From the NCBI RefSeq assembly GCF_000482545.1, contig NZ_KI519455.1, positions 558,001 through 622,000 on the forward strand: DNA of 64,000 nt, given 5' to 3'. This DNA is from Arthrobacter sp. 35W (GTDB taxonomy: Bacteria; Actinomycetota; Actinomycetes; Actinomycetales; Micrococcaceae). The translations under genes were made by a program, and so were the position numbers. The notes beneath the pieces were generated by a model that was not told where the DNA came from, did no database searches, and saw nothing but the letters and a program-made list of their open reading frames with translations. Positions 53,554 to 63,562 of this stretch are shown one piece after another (the first letter of the stretch is position 1; the number at the start of each line of letters is the position of its first letter).

Positions 53554-55008
53554 CTACTTGGCCGCGGCCGTTTGCTTGAAAAAGTGCTCCAGCTCTTCCA
53601 GGGTCTTGCCCCGGGTCTCCGGAACCACGCGCTTGACCCAGACGATGGCCACCAGCTGCAGCGCGACGAAGATGATGAATGTGGTGGAGACACCGATCCA
53701 CGAGACCAGCTGTGGAAAGGAGAAGCCGATCAGGAAGTTGATCATCCACAACACAAAAACGCAGATGCCCATCCCCAGCCCACGTACGTGCAGCGGGAAG
53801 ATCTCGGACATGGTCAGCCAGGTGACGGTGCCGATGCACGACTGCATGGAGGCCAGGAAGGTCACCATGAACAGCAGCACCAGATAGCCGCGGAGAGTGC
53901 CCTCCGGCAGCAGCATGGAGATCACGGCGATGGCCAGCAGCGACGCGGCCGTGCCGCCCAGGCCTGCGATCAGCATCGGTTTGCGCGCCACGCGCGTCAT
54001 GAAATACATGCCGACGATGACGGCCACCACGGAGGTGACGCCGTTGAGGATGTTGGCGATCAGGGCACCCCTGTCGCCGAATCCCGACGTCGAGAGGATG
54101 GACGTCCCGTAGTACATGATGGCGTTGACGCCGCTGATCTGATTGATGATGGCCATGCCCAGGCCCACCACGAAGATCCTGCGGATCCAGGGAACCGTGA
54201 GGTCCTTGAAGGTGCCGAGCCTGGATTGGTAGTCCTCCCGGGCTGCCTGGCGCACCTCATCGAACTCGGCCGAGACGTCACCGGCCGCGCGGGTGCTCCG
54301 CAGGACCTCCAGGACGGCCTCGAAGCGTCCGGCCGATGCCAGCCAGCGTGGGCTCTCGGGCAGCACCAGCATCCCGAACCAGAGGACGACGGCCGGCAGC
54401 GTCGCGATCACCAGCATCCAGCGCCATACATGCATGGATTCGGGGAAGATATTGCCCAGCACGGCATTGAAGGTGAAGGCCAGGAACTGGCCGGTGACGA
54501 TCATGAGCTCGTTCTGCGTGACGATCCGTCCGCGCTGGGCCGCCGGCGACATTTCCGCCAGATACACAGGTACAATCACCGAGGCACCACCGACCGCCAG
54601 TCCCAGCAGGGTCCGGGCGGCGATCAGCAGTTCCGTGCTTGGCGCGAAGGTGCAGGCGAGGGTGGCCACGGCGAAGACCAGGGCCAGGCCCATAATGGTC
54701 CTGCGCCGGCCGAAGCGGTCCGAGAGCCGGCCGGCGCTGATGGCGCCCAATGCCGCACCAAACAGCAGGGTGGATGTCACCAGCCCCTCGGTGAGCGGCG
54801 TCAGGCCGAGATCCTTTTGCATGAACGGCAGGGCGCCGTTGATGACGCCTGTGTCATAGCCGAACAGCAGGCCGCCGAAGGTGGAGAACAGCGCAACCTT
54901 CCGCATGAACTTCTTCGGGTTGGCCCCCGCGGCCGGTTTAGTGGGGCCGGCGCCCGGGGACTGGACGGCGGCGGGATTCGTCATGGTTTGCTTCAAGCCG
55001 GCCGCCAC
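53554..55008 (-). CDS. iolT: MFS sugar/inositol:H+ symporter (IolT-like)
   Basis: The protein has 484 residues with twelve membrane helices. Sugar porter signatures are [38 protein letters not shown] and [13 protein letters not shown]. It is the last gene of the iol operon and probably imports myo-inositol. GTG at 55008 gives a start linked to the IolH stop; an ATG at 54984 would shorten it by eight. Confidence 0.87.
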   Translation of the reverse strand: MAAGLKQTMTNPAAVQSPGAGPTKPAAGANPKKFMRKVALFSTFGGLLFGYDTGVINGALPFMQKDLGLTPLTEGLVTSTLLFGAALGAISAGRLSDRFGRRRTIMGLALVFAVATLACTFAPSTELLIAARTLLGLAVGGASVIVPVYLAEMSPAAQRGRIVTQNELMIVTGQFLAFTFNAVLGNIFPESMHVWRWMLVIATLPAVVLWFGMLVLPESPRWLASAGRFEAVLEVLRSTRAAGDVSAEFDEVRQAAREDYQSRLGTFKDLTVPWIRRIFVVGLGMAIINQISGVNAIMYYGTSILSTSGFGDRGALIANILNGVTSVVAVIVGMYFMTRVARKPMLIAGLGGTAASLLAIAVISMLLPEGTLRGYLVLLFMVTFLASMQSCIGTVTWLTMSEIFPLHVRGLGMGICVFVLWMINFLIGFSFPQLVSWIGVSTTFIIFVALQLVAIVWVKRVVPETRGKTLEELEHFFKQTAAAK

Positions 55009-55880
55009 TATTTCACCTTGTCGATGTACTGGCCCATGGTTTCGCGCTGGTAGCGGGACACGTCCTCCGCGTTGTCATCCTCGGCAAAGACGCTGGAGAC
55101 CATCACGGTGTTGTCCTTGTCCAGGAAGCCGATTTCCTTCAGGCCGCCGAAGAACTCGTCCCAGTTGACGTCGCCGCCGCCGATCTTCAGGTGCTGGTGC
55201 ACCCGCACGGCGTTTCCGGGCGGGTTGGTGATGTAGCGCAGTCCGTGGGAGGCGTGGTGGTCCATGGTGTCCGAGACGTGGACGAGGCGCAGCCTGTCCC
55301 CTGCGGCCCGCATGATCTCCAGCGGCTTGTTGCCCATGTGGAAGGAGTGCGAGGCGACGTAGACCATGCCGATGTTGGGCGAGTTGACGCCGCGGATGAC
55401 GCGGATGGCGGCGAGGCCGTCCTCGACGAAGTCGTCGGGGTGCGGGTCGATCAGGACATCCAGACCCTCGCGCTCGATGATCGGCAGCAGTTCCTCCATG
55501 GAGCGGTAGAAGGCGCGTTCGGACTCCTCGGCCTTCTCGGGTCGGCCGCTGAACTCGGTGTTCATGGTGCTGACGCCCAGGTCCACGGCGATCTGGATGG
55601 CACGCTTCCAGTAGCGGACTGCCGCTTCGCGGGCATCCTCATCCGGGCCGGACCAGCGCAGCACGGGAAGCACAGAGGCGATTTCCACGCCGGCGTCCTT
55701 GCAGGCCTTGTTCATCTGGGCGACGAGTTCATCGTCGGCCTTGGGGTGGTTGAAGAACGGAATCATGTCCGCATGCGGCGTCAGCTGCAGGTACTTGTAG
55801 CCGAGGTCGGCGGCAACGCGCGGAAATTCCAGCAGGCTGTGGCTGTGGTGGAACGGGGTGGGGTCCAGGGCAATTTTCAT
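55008..55880 (-). CDS. iolH: IolH-like sugar phosphate isomerase/epimerase
   Basis: The protein has 290 residues of the TIM-barrel isomerase group, close to IolH. Motifs [39 protein letters not shown] and [15 protein letters not shown] are typical. Its exact reaction in inositol use is not firmly known. The ATG at 55880 follows AAGGAG. It sits between iolG and iolT in the operon. Confidence 0.85.
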   Translation of the reverse strand: MKIALDPTPFHHSHSLLEFPRVAADLGYKYLQLTPHADMIPFFNHPKADDELVAQMNKACKDAGVEIASVLPVLRWSGPDEDAREAAVRYWKRAIQIAVDLGVSTMNTEFSGRPEKAEESERAFYRSMEELLPIIEREGLDVLIDPHPDDFVEDGLAAIRVIRGVNSPNIGMVYVASHSFHMGNKPLEIMRAAGDRLRLVHVSDTMDHHASHGLRYITNPPGNAVRVHQHLKIGGGDVNWDEFFGGLKEIGFLDKDNTVMVSSVFAEDDNAEDVSRYQRETMGQYIDKVK

Positions 55881-55985
55881 CGTCACTCCTTTGTATCGTC
55901 AAACGGTTCTGCCCAAGGGCGCATCGGCGGAAACGCGGATGGCCGACCGCAACTGCCGGCCGGCCACCCGGTGCACCCCAGAGGT

Positions 55986-56999
55986 TTAGTTGTACAGGTC
56001 CGGCCTGGTGTTGAGCAGGACCTTGACCTTCTCGCCCGATTTCTGGGCTTCGACGCCGGCCTCGCAGCAGGCGGCGGTGGCGTAGCCGTCCCAGGCTGTC
56101 GGACCGCCGACCTCGCCGCGCAGCGCTGCGTCGACCCAGGCCTGGATTTCGACGTCGTACGCGGCACCGAAGCGCTCCTCGAAGCCAGGGGTGACGGAGC
56201 CGCCCCAGCGGCCGGCGGTGCGGATGTAGGGGCCGGCGTCGTTGCCGATGCTGACTATGCCGTCCTCGAAGGTGGCCTGGGTGGCCACCTCGTAGCCGAA
56301 CTTGGCGTTGACATAGATCTCCACGTCGGCCAGAACACCTGACTCGGTCTCAAGCAGCACGTGCTGGGGATCGTGCTGCCCCGCCGGGGCATTGCGCGTG
56401 GCCTTGCCCAGGCGCACCTGCACCGAGGTGATTTCCTCCCCGGTGAAGAAGCGGATGGCGTCGAACTCGTGCACCACCGAGTCGTTGATGAGCATCTCGT
56501 TGGTAAAGCCCTCGGGGGTGTTCGGGTTGCGGTGCTGGTGGTGGAGCATGAGCAGCCCGCCGAGGCCGCCGTCGCGGATCACGGAGCCAAGGGCGGCGTA
56601 TTCGGCGTCGAAACGGCGCATGAAGCCGACCTGGATGCGCTTGCGGCCCAGCTTCTCCTCGGCCTGGACGATCTTCCAGGCGGACTCCGCATCAGGGGTG
56701 AGCGGCTTTTCGCACAGGATGGGGATGTCATGGTCCAGCGCCGTGTAAAGGATGTCCTCGTGCAGGAAACCCGGGGTGGCGATGAGAACGGCGTTGACGT
56801 CGCCGTTGGCCAGGGCCTCCTCGGCACTGGCCAACGCCACGGCACCGGGGATGCCTTCGATGGCGGCCTGGGCCCGGGCCAGGTCGACGTCGACGACGGC
56901 GGCCACCTCGGCACCGTGGATGCGGGTGTTGAGGCGCTTGATGTGGTCTGCGCCCATGCGTCCGGCCCCGATGACGGCTACGCGGAGAATCTCGGTCAT
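55986..56999 (-). CDS. iolG: Inositol 2-dehydrogenase
   Basis: The protein has 337 residues. Rossmann motif RVAVIGAGRMGADHIKRL, catalytic K in CEKPLTPD, GFMRRFDAEYAALG, and the catalytic HEFDAIRFF region are as in IolG. It oxidises myo-inositol to scyllo-inosose with NAD+. It lies in the operon order iolC-(aldolase)-iolD-iolA-iolE-iolG-iolH-iolT. Confidence 0.92.
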   Translation of the reverse strand: MTEILRVAVIGAGRMGADHIKRLNTRIHGAEVAAVVDVDLARAQAAIEGIPGAVALASAEEALANGDVNAVLIATPGFLHEDILYTALDHDIPILCEKPLTPDAESAWKIVQAEEKLGRKRIQVGFMRRFDAEYAALGSVIRDGGLGGLLMLHHQHRNPNTPEGFTNEMLINDSVVHEFDAIRFFTGEEITSVQVRLGKATRNAPAGQHDPQHVLLETESGVLADVEIYVNAKFGYEVATQATFEDGIVSIGNDAGPYIRTAGRWGGSVTPGFEERFGAAYDVEIQAWVDAALRGEVGGPTAWDGYATAACCEAGVEAQKSGEKVKVLLNTRPDLYN

Positions 57000-57038
57000 T
57001 GTCGTGTCCTTAAGTGTCGGAAGTGCTAAAGGGGCGGG

Positions 57039-57950
57039 TCAGTGGACTCGGGTGCGGGAGCCGCAGGAGAGCAGGTAGTTCCGGGTGCGCTTGGCGATCG
57101 GCATGGGAACGTCGAAGGCCACCGGGTACATGTCCTGCTCCACGATGCCGAAGATCGGACGGTTGAGGGCCTCGACCGCCTCGATGACGGCGCGCAGGTC
57201 CGGAAGGCCGCTGGGCGGTTCGGTCATGACGCCGGCCAGATTGGCCGCGGCCCAGGTCAGGCCCTCAGCATTGACCTTGGCCAGAATGTCCGGGTTGATC
57301 TGCTTCAGGTGCAGGTAGCCGATCCGCTCCGGGTGGTTGGTGATCAGCTCCAGGCTGGATGCTCCGCAGTACTCGGCGTGGCCGGTGTCCAGGCACAGGT
57401 TCAGCAGCTCCGGATCCGTTTCGGCCAACAGGCGCTCGATGTCCGCCTGCGCACCCACGTGGGAATCTGCATGCGAGTGGAACTGCTGCTTCAGGCCGAA
57501 GTCCTTCAGCAGCACCGCGCCGAGCTTGTTGTGCCCGGCAAAGAGGTCCGCCCAGGCCCGCTCGGTCAGCTGGCCGCTTTCCACGGCCTCCCCCGTCACG
57601 TCGTCGCGCCACATGGCCGGGATCACCACGATGTTCTCCCCGCCCATGGCGGCAGTGAGTTCGGCGACGTCGCGCGCCGGCTTCCAGGCCTCGTCCCACT
57701 GCTGGGCGCCGCGGTGGAAGGCCGTGAACACGGTTCCGGCCGATACCTGCAGATCGCGGGCTTTGAGCTCTTCGGCGAGCCGGGCCGGATCGGTTGGCAG
57801 GTAGCCATACGGGCCCAGCTCGATCCACTTGTAACCGGACTCGGCCACCTCATCGAGGAAGCGCTCCCACGGCGTCTGCTTCGGATCATCGGCGAACCAG
57901 ACACCCCAGGAATCCGGAGCCGTACCAATGGTCAATGTGTTCTCGGTCAT
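57039..57950 (-). CDS. iolE: myo-Inosose-2 dehydratase
   Basis: The protein has 303 residues, TIM-barrel type. IGTAPDSWGVWF is the IolE N-terminal signature; GYKWIELGPYGYLP and LLNLCLDTGHAEYCG hold metal and substrate residues. It dehydrates scyllo-inosose. The ATG at 57950 is preferred; the upstream frame runs into a hairpin. Confidence 0.93.
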   Translation of the reverse strand: MTENTLTIGTAPDSWGVWFADDPKQTPWERFLDEVAESGYKWIELGPYGYLPTDPARLAEELKARDLQVSAGTVFTAFHRGAQQWDEAWKPARDVAELTAAMGGENIVVIPAMWRDDVTGEAVESGQLTERAWADLFAGHNKLGAVLLKDFGLKQQFHSHADSHVGAQADIERLLAETDPELLNLCLDTGHAEYCGASSLELITNHPERIGYLHLKQINPDILAKVNAEGLTWAAANLAGVMTEPPSGLPDLRAVIEAVEALNRPIFGIVEQDMYPVAFDVPMPIAKRTRNYLLSCGSRTRVH

Positions 57951-57974
57951 CGCAGCCTGTTCTTTCTCGGTCAC

Positions 57975-58042
57975 GCCCAGCTGTGTAGCAGTAGATGCTC
58001 CTATGGGGCTCCATAGGAGCATCTACTGCTATACAGCTGGGC
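57975..58042. terminator. 32-bp hairpin between iolA and iolE
   Basis: Arms 57975-58006 and 58011-58042 pair over 32 bp with one wobble and a 4-nt loop. It is the longest stem in the window and lies inside the iol operon, so it probably acts as an attenuator or processing site. Confidence 0.75.
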
Positions 58043-58048
58043 AGGGGG

Positions 58049-59566
58049 CTAGTTGGAGGGGAAGTTGTAGGAGGCTCCCGAGGCGTGGGCCGGCTCCGGC
58101 CAGCGGGAGGTGATGACCTTGCCACGGGTGTAGAAGGACACGCCCTCCGGACCGTAGATGTGCTTGTCGCCGAAGAGCGAATTCTTCCAGCCGCCGAAGG
58201 AGTGGTAGGCGACGGGGACAGGCAGCGGCACGTTGATGCCGATCATGCCGACATCCACCGAACGCTGGAACTTGCGGGCATTGGCGCCGGAGGACGTGAA
58301 GATCGCGGTGCCGTTGCCGTAGGGGTTGGCGTTGATGAGCTTGATGCCGGCATCGAGGTCTTCAACGCGGACGACGACGAGGACCGGTCCGAAGATCTCC
58401 TCCGTGTACGCCGTCATCTCAGCGTTGACGTAGTCGATCACGGTGGGGCCGACCCAGAACCCGTCTTCATGGCCGGGAACCACCAGGTCGCGGCCGTCCA
58501 CCACCATGGCGGCGCCGGCGGCTTCCGCCTCGGTGACAATCCGGACGATGCGCTCCTTGGAGGCGGGGGTGATGACCGGGCCCATCTCGGCACCGGGCGC
58601 GGTGCCGTTGTCGACCTTCACGGCCAGGGCACGCTCTTCGACCTTCTTCACCAGCAGGTCCGCGGCATCTCCCACGGCCACGGCCACGGAGATGGCCATG
58701 CAGCGCTCACCGGCGGAGCCGAAGGCGGCGGCGGCGAGGTGGTCTGCCGCATTGTCCAGGTCGGCGTCGGGCATCACGATGGCATGGTTCTTCGCACCGC
58801 CCAGGGCCTGAACGCGCTTGCCGTGCGCGGTGGCAGTCTCGTGGACATACTGGGCGATGGGCGTGGAACCGACAAAGGAGATGGCGTCCACATCGGGGTG
58901 GGTCAACAGGCCGTCGACGGTTTCCTTGCCACCGTGCAGCACCTGGAAGACGCCGTCAGGCAGGCCGGCCTCGGTCCACAGCTTGGCCAGCAGCATCGCC
59001 GGGGAGGGATCGCGCTCGGAGGGCTTGAGGATGAAGGCGTTGCCGGTGGCGATGGCAATGGGGCACATCCACAGCGGCACCATGACGGGGAAGTTGAAGG
59101 GCGTGATGCCCGCAACCACACCCACGGGCTCACGGAAGGAAAAGACGTCGATGCCGGTGGAGGCCTGGTCCGAGTACTCGCCCTTGAGCAGCTGCGGAAT
59201 GCCGCAGGCGAACTCGATGACCTCCAGGCCGCGGCCGATCTCGCCCTTGGCATCGGAGAGGACCTTGCCGTGCTCGGCGGTGATCAGGACGGCCAGCTCG
59301 TCCACATGGGCTGCGACCAGTTCGCGGAACTTGAAGAGCACGGTGGTGCGCTTGGCCAGGGACGTCTCGCCCCAGGAGTCGGCGGCATTGCGGGCGGCGG
59401 CCACTGTGGCGTCCAGGTCCACCTGGTTGGCCAGGCGCAGCTGCGCGGTGACGGCACCGGTGGCCGGGTTGTAGACGGGCTGGGTGCGCGCCGACGTGCC
59501 GGCGCTCGGGGCACCGTTGATGAAGTGCTCGATGGTGGCCAATGTTTGTGTTGCAACATCATTCAT
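58049..59566 (-). CDS. iolA: Methylmalonate-semialdehyde dehydrogenase (acylating)
   Basis: The protein has 505 residues of the aldehyde dehydrogenase family. NAD-binding is in TPFNFPVMVPLWMCPIAIATGNAFILKPSERDPS. The catalytic Cys lies in GSAGERCMAIS, and the C-terminal TRGKVITSRW is typical of MmsA. It converts malonate semialdehyde to acetyl-CoA, the last iol step. AAGGAAG supports the ATG at 59566. Confidence 0.93.
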   Translation of the reverse strand: MNDVATQTLATIEHFINGAPSAGTSARTQPVYNPATGAVTAQLRLANQVDLDATVAAARNAADSWGETSLAKRTTVLFKFRELVAAHVDELAVLITAEHGKVLSDAKGEIGRGLEVIEFACGIPQLLKGEYSDQASTGIDVFSFREPVGVVAGITPFNFPVMVPLWMCPIAIATGNAFILKPSERDPSPAMLLAKLWTEAGLPDGVFQVLHGGKETVDGLLTHPDVDAISFVGSTPIAQYVHETATAHGKRVQALGGAKNHAIVMPDADLDNAADHLAAAAFGSAGERCMAISVAVAVGDAADLLVKKVEERALAVKVDNGTAPGAEMGPVITPASKERIVRIVTEAEAAGAAMVVDGRDLVVPGHEDGFWVGPTVIDYVNAEMTAYTEEIFGPVLVVVRVEDLDAGIKLINANPYGNGTAIFTSSGANARKFQRSVDVGMIGINVPLPVPVAYHSFGGWKNSLFGDKHIYGPEGVSFYTRGKVITSRWPEPAHASGASYNFPSN

Positions 59567-59585
59567 GACTGTGGACTTCCTTGGT

Positions 59586-61529
59586 TCAGCCGAGCAGCGT
59601 GCGCTGGCGGGTCTTGTGGTCGGTGTAGGTGGCGAAGGCCCGCTGGGTGGATTCGAGCTCGGACGTCTGGGAGACGGGAACGTCCCACCATGATTCGGAG
59701 CTGGGTGCGTCAAGCAGTGGATCCGATTCGATGTAGATGACGATCGGCCCGGAATGCTCCGGCGCGTCCTTGGCCTGGCCAACGGCGGCTTCCAGATCCT
59801 TGATGGTGTCCTCGCCGGAGGCCACCCGGATCACGCGGGCGCCCAGGCTTTCGGCGTTCAGGGCCAGATCGATCGGCAGTGTCTCGCCGTCGTCGAAGGA
59901 ATGCGCCGCCGGATCGAGGTGGCGGTACTTGGTGCCGAACCGCTGCGAGCCCAGCGACTCCGAGAGTGCGCCGATGGAGGCATAGCCGTGGTTTTGGATC
60001 AGCACCAGGATCAGTTTGATCTTCTCGGCCACAGCCGTGACCAGCTCGGTGTGCATCATCAGGTAGGAGCCGTCACCCACCATGACGACGACGTCGCGCT
60101 GGGCGCCGCCGGCGGCCGCCTCGGCGAGCGCCGCGCGCTTGACGCCCAGACCGCCGGGGATTTCGTAGCCCATGCAGGAGTAGGCATATTCGACGTGGTA
60201 GCCAAACGGATCCGCCACGCGCCACATCTTGTGCAGGTCGCCGGGGAGGGACCCTGCCGCGCAGATGACAACATCCTGGGGGTCCATGGCGCGGTTGGTG
60301 GCGCCGATGATCTCGTTTTGCGACGGCAGCGGGGTGTAGCGGGTGTCGAAGGCGTCATCGACGACGGCGTCCCAACGCTTCTTCTGCGCCGCCACGTCCC
60401 GCTCCAGGTCGCCGCCGACGCGGTAGCCGCCCATGGCCTGGTTCAGCTTGACCAGTGCCTTGCGGGCATCGGCCACGATGGGCAGCGACGTGCCGTGCTT
60501 GTAGGCGTCCAAGGGTGCGACGTTGATGTTGATGAACCGTACGTCCGGGTTCTGGAAGGCCGTCCGCGAGGCGGTGGTGAAGTCCTCGTAGCGGGTGCCG
60601 ATGCCGATGATCAGGTCCGCTTCGGCGGCGATGGCGTTGGCCGCCGTCGTGCCGGTGGAGCCGATGGCTCCGAGGGAGAGCGGGTGGTTCCACGGCAGGA
60701 CGCCAACGCCGGCCTGGGTGTTGCCCACCGGGATCCCCGTGGCTTCGGCAAACCTGGCCAACTCGCCGTCGGCATAGGCGTAGAGCACCCCGCCGCCGGC
60801 GATGACCAGCGGCCGTTTGGCGGCGCGGATCGCCTCAACTGCACGGCGGATATCATCGTCCTCCGGCTCCGGGCGGCGGACGCGCCATTCGCGCTCGGCC
60901 AGGAACTCATCCGGCACCTCGAAGGCCTCGGCCTGGACATCCTGCGGCAGCGAAATGGTCACGGCCCCTGTTTCGGCCGGGTCCGTCAGGACGCGCAGGC
61001 CGCTGAACATCGCGGAGAACAGCTGCTCCGGCCGGGACACCCGGTCGAAGAACTTCGAGAGCGGGCGGAACGCATCGTTGACCGTGATGTCGTAGGCGTA
61101 GGGCTGTTCGAGCTGCTGCAGCACCGGATCCGACGCGCGGGTGGCAAAGGTGTCCGAGGGCAGCAGCAGCACGGGCAGCCTGTTGGTGGTGGCCAGCGCG
61201 GCACCGGTGAGCAGGTTGGTGGAACCCGGGCCGATGGAGGTGCTGATGGCAAAGGTCTGGCGGCGGCGGGTGTGCCGGGCATAACCCACGGCCTGGTGCG
61301 CCTGTGCCTGCTCATTGCGGCCCTGGTAGTAGGGCATCAGGGTTGGATCGTTGAGCTGGTACTGCTTGAGCGCCTGTCCGACACCTGCCACATTGCCGTG
61401 CCCGAAAATGCCAAACATGCCCGGAATCAGGCGGCCGCGGTATTCCTGGCCATCGATCGTGTCGACGGTGTACTGATTGCCGAGGAACTCCACTACGGCC
61501 TGGGCAACCGTCATTGTGCGTGTAGCCAT
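59586..61529 (-). CDS. iolD: 3D-(3,5/4)-trihydroxycyclohexane-1,2-dione hydrolase
   Basis: The protein has 647 residues, thiamine diphosphate-dependent. GDGSYLMMHTELVTAVAEKIKLILVLIQNHGYASIG carries the ThDP motif GDGSx..N; YQGRNEQAQAHQAVGYARHTRRRQTFAISTSIGPGSTN is the N-terminal domain. It opens the ring to 5-deoxyglucuronate. 20 bp upstream of iolA. Confidence 0.94.
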   Translation of the reverse strand: MATRTMTVAQAVVEFLGNQYTVDTIDGQEYRGRLIPGMFGIFGHGNVAGVGQALKQYQLNDPTLMPYYQGRNEQAQAHQAVGYARHTRRRQTFAISTSIGPGSTNLLTGAALATTNRLPVLLLPSDTFATRASDPVLQQLEQPYAYDITVNDAFRPLSKFFDRVSRPEQLFSAMFSGLRVLTDPAETGAVTISLPQDVQAEAFEVPDEFLAEREWRVRRPEPEDDDIRRAVEAIRAAKRPLVIAGGGVLYAYADGELARFAEATGIPVGNTQAGVGVLPWNHPLSLGAIGSTGTTAANAIAAEADLIIGIGTRYEDFTTASRTAFQNPDVRFININVAPLDAYKHGTSLPIVADARKALVKLNQAMGGYRVGGDLERDVAAQKKRWDAVVDDAFDTRYTPLPSQNEIIGATNRAMDPQDVVICAAGSLPGDLHKMWRVADPFGYHVEYAYSCMGYEIPGGLGVKRAALAEAAAGGAQRDVVVMVGDGSYLMMHTELVTAVAEKIKLILVLIQNHGYASIGALSESLGSQRFGTKYRHLDPAAHSFDDGETLPIDLALNAESLGARVIRVASGEDTIKDLEAAVGQAKDAPEHSGPIVIYIESDPLLDAPSSESWWDVPVSQTSELESTQRAFATYTDHKTRQRTLLG

Positions 61530-61532
61530 TGT

Positions 61533-62471
61533 TTACTCCTGGACCAGGGCGGGCGAGTGGTTGAGCAGCGAGGCGGCGGTGGCGACGGCCGCGGCCACGT
61601 CACCGTCCTGCGGATAGAGCAGCGTCCGTCCCACGGTGAGGCCGCGCACGCCCGGCAGCGCCAGGGCGGCCTGCCAGCTGGCGAAGACCTCATCCGGGTG
61701 CCCCGAAGGATCCCCGCCGAGCAGCACGGTGGGCAGTGTGGTGGCCGCCATGACACGCTCCATCTCCGCCACCACGGGAAGCTTCATCCAGGTGTAGGCA
61801 CTGGTGGATCCCAGACCCTGGGCGATGGCCACGGACTTGATCACGGCATCGGCGGAAAGGTCGTTGCGGACCTTGCCGTTCTCCCACACCGAGAGGAACG
61901 GCTCCACCATGGCGATCAACCGGCGCTCGGCCAGCGAATCAATGACCCTCGCCGTGGCTTCAAGCGTTCCCACGGTGTCCGGATCGCCCAGGCAGATGCG
62001 GGTGAGCATCTTGCCGCCGTCGGCGCCCATCGATTGCAGGGCGGTGGCGGTGTGGCCGGTGAAGCGGTCGTCAAACTCGTTGACCAGGCCGGCCAGTCCC
62101 CCACGGTTCATGGACCCAAAGATCAGCTTGCCTTCGAGGGCACCCATCAGCATGAGGTCGTCCATGATGTCCGGGGAGGCCAGCACACCGTCGACGGCCG
62201 GGTTTGCCAGGGCAATCTGCAAACGGTCCAGCAGGGTGCGCCGGTCCGCCATCGCCACCGCGTCCGTGCGGACGGACAGGGCTCCGCGTGCCGGGTGGTC
62301 TGCGGCGACGATGAAGTTCTGCTGCCCGTACTTCAGCCCGGGGTGGCGGCGGCGCGCTGCCGCCGCCCGCGCAATGGCCGCCGGATCCTCAAGCCGGATT
62401 CTGCTCAGATGCTCGTACCGGCGCGGGTCGTCATTGGCGCCGTCGACGATGCTCAACGTTGGTGTGCTCAC
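61533..62471 (-). CDS. Putative aldolase, Cgl0159-type (beta/alpha)8 protein of the iol cluster
   Basis: The protein has 312 residues. A (beta/alpha)8 domain related to DeoC/LacD aldolases has IVAADHPARGALS, MVEPFLSVWENG and TVLLGGDPSGHPDEVF. Homologs occupy the same position in Corynebacterium and Streptomyces iol clusters. It may cleave 2-deoxy-5-keto-gluconate 6-phosphate (the IolJ step), since no IolJ is seen. The GTG start overlaps the iolC stop by 4 bp. Confidence 0.8.
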   Translation of the reverse strand: MSTPTLSIVDGANDDPRRYEHLSRIRLEDPAAIARAAAARRRHPGLKYGQQNFIVAADHPARGALSVRTDAVAMADRRTLLDRLQIALANPAVDGVLASPDIMDDLMLMGALEGKLIFGSMNRGGLAGLVNEFDDRFTGHTATALQSMGADGGKMLTRICLGDPDTVGTLEATARVIDSLAERRLIAMVEPFLSVWENGKVRNDLSADAVIKSVAIAQGLGSTSAYTWMKLPVVAEMERVMAATTLPTVLLGGDPSGHPDEVFASWQAALALPGVRGLTVGRTLLYPQDGDVAAAVATAASLLNHSPALVQE

Positions 62472-63463
62472 TGTGCGGCACCTTCCGGGGTCAGCCGGCC
62501 GCGTTCGGCCAGCAGTGAATTGACTTCCTCCGGTGTGGGCATGGCATCCGCGCAGGAAAGACGGGAGGCCACAATGGCACCGGCGGCGTTCGCATAGTCC
62601 AGAACCCGCTCCAACGGCCAGCCGGAGAGCAGTCCGTGGACGAAGGCTCCACCGAAGGAGTCGCCGGCGCCCAGACCATTGAGCGTCTCCACGGGAACGG
62701 GGGCGGAGACGACTCGCTCGGTGCGGGTCTTGGCCATCACGCCCTCGGGCCCCAGCTTGACGACGGCGATCTCCACACCGGCTGCGAGCAGCCTGTCGGC
62801 CTGCTCGTCCGGGGTGCCTTCGCCGACGGCCACCGCACATTCCTTGTCATTGCCGATGGCAACGGTGACATGCGGCAGAATCCTGGCGATCTGGGTCCGT
62901 GCGGCCTCTTCGGATTCCCAGAACATGGGGCGGTAGTCGAGGTCAAGGATGGTGTACTGGCCGATGCGCAGCTGGTCCCGGTCCCGCGCCTCATGGGCCC
63001 TGAGGTGTGCCCCTCGGCTGGGTTCCTGGCTCAGTCCCGTGACAGTGGACCAGAAGACCCGGGCATCCCTGATGGCGTCGGTGTCCAATTCCGCGGCCCT
63101 GATCTGCAGGTCCGGGGCGGTGGGGAAACGTCCGTAGAAGTACAGCGGAAAGTCATCAGGGGGCATGATGGCGCAAAATGTGACGGGCGTCTGCAGCTTC
63201 GCGACGGGGGTGACGAACTGGTCGTCAACGTTGAACTTTCGCAGTTCGCGGTGCAGGTAGGCGCCGAAGGAGTCGTCCCCGGTGCGGGTGATGACAGCCG
63301 TCCGGCGTCCGTGCCGGGCCGCAGCCACGGCGACGTTGGAGGGGGAACCGCCAAGGTACTTCCCGAAGGAATTGACGTCTTCCAGACCCACGCCAATGTC
63401 GTTGGGGTAGATGTCGACGCTGATGCGCCCGATGGTAAGCAATTCATGTGACACGGTGATCAA
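62468..63463 (-). CDS. iolC: 5-Dehydro-2-deoxygluconokinase
   Basis: The protein has 331 residues if it starts at TTG 63463; a GTG at 63454 would also fit. PfkB carbohydrate kinase: N-terminal GKYLGGSPSNVAVAAARHG and C-terminal NGLGAGDSFGGAF with the catalytic Asp. It phosphorylates 2-deoxy-5-keto-gluconate. It is the first gene of the iol operon, downstream of a promoter with two GntR motifs and a Crp site. Confidence 0.9.
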   Translation of the reverse strand: MITVSHELLTIGRISVDIYPNDIGVGLEDVNSFGKYLGGSPSNVAVAAARHGRRTAVITRTGDDSFGAYLHRELRKFNVDDQFVTPVAKLQTPVTFCAIMPPDDFPLYFYGRFPTAPDLQIRAAELDTDAIRDARVFWSTVTGLSQEPSRGAHLRAHEARDRDQLRIGQYTILDLDYRPMFWESEEAARTQIARILPHVTVAIGNDKECAVAVGEGTPDEQADRLLAAGVEIAVVKLGPEGVMAKTRTERVVSAPVPVETLNGLGAGDSFGGAFVHGLLSGWPLERVLDYANAAGAIVASRLSCADAMPTPEEVNSLLAERGRLTPEGAAQ

Positions 63464-63540
63464 AAGACCTTTCTGCGACGAACGTTCCCCAGGACTGGTA
63501 GATCATTGATCCGGCGGAGCCTTGATGCTGGCGGCCGCCG

Positions 63541-63556
63541 TGTGAGCGGGGCCACA
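63541..63556. promoter_or_regulatory. Crp-type site at the iolC promoter
   Basis: TGTGAGCGGGGCCACA has one mismatch from TGTGAN6TCACA. It begins at the predicted start of the iolC transcript, as at the sugar ABC promoter. Confidence 0.6.
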
Positions 63557-63562
63557 AGAACC

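Noticed and set aside
55860-55900. Extra GntR-like motif near CTTTGTATCGTCA before iolH
   Set aside because: It differs from the core motif at several positions and does not lie beside a promoter-like pair.
55881-55985. Possible small gene between iolG and iolH
   Set aside because: About 100 bp, GC-rich, with no start plus ribosome site in a sensible frame; it is probably just spacer.
59754-62597. Very long plus-strand open frame opposite iolD and the aldolase gene
   Set aside because: It is a high-GC antisense shadow of two well-supported genes and has no recognisable domain.
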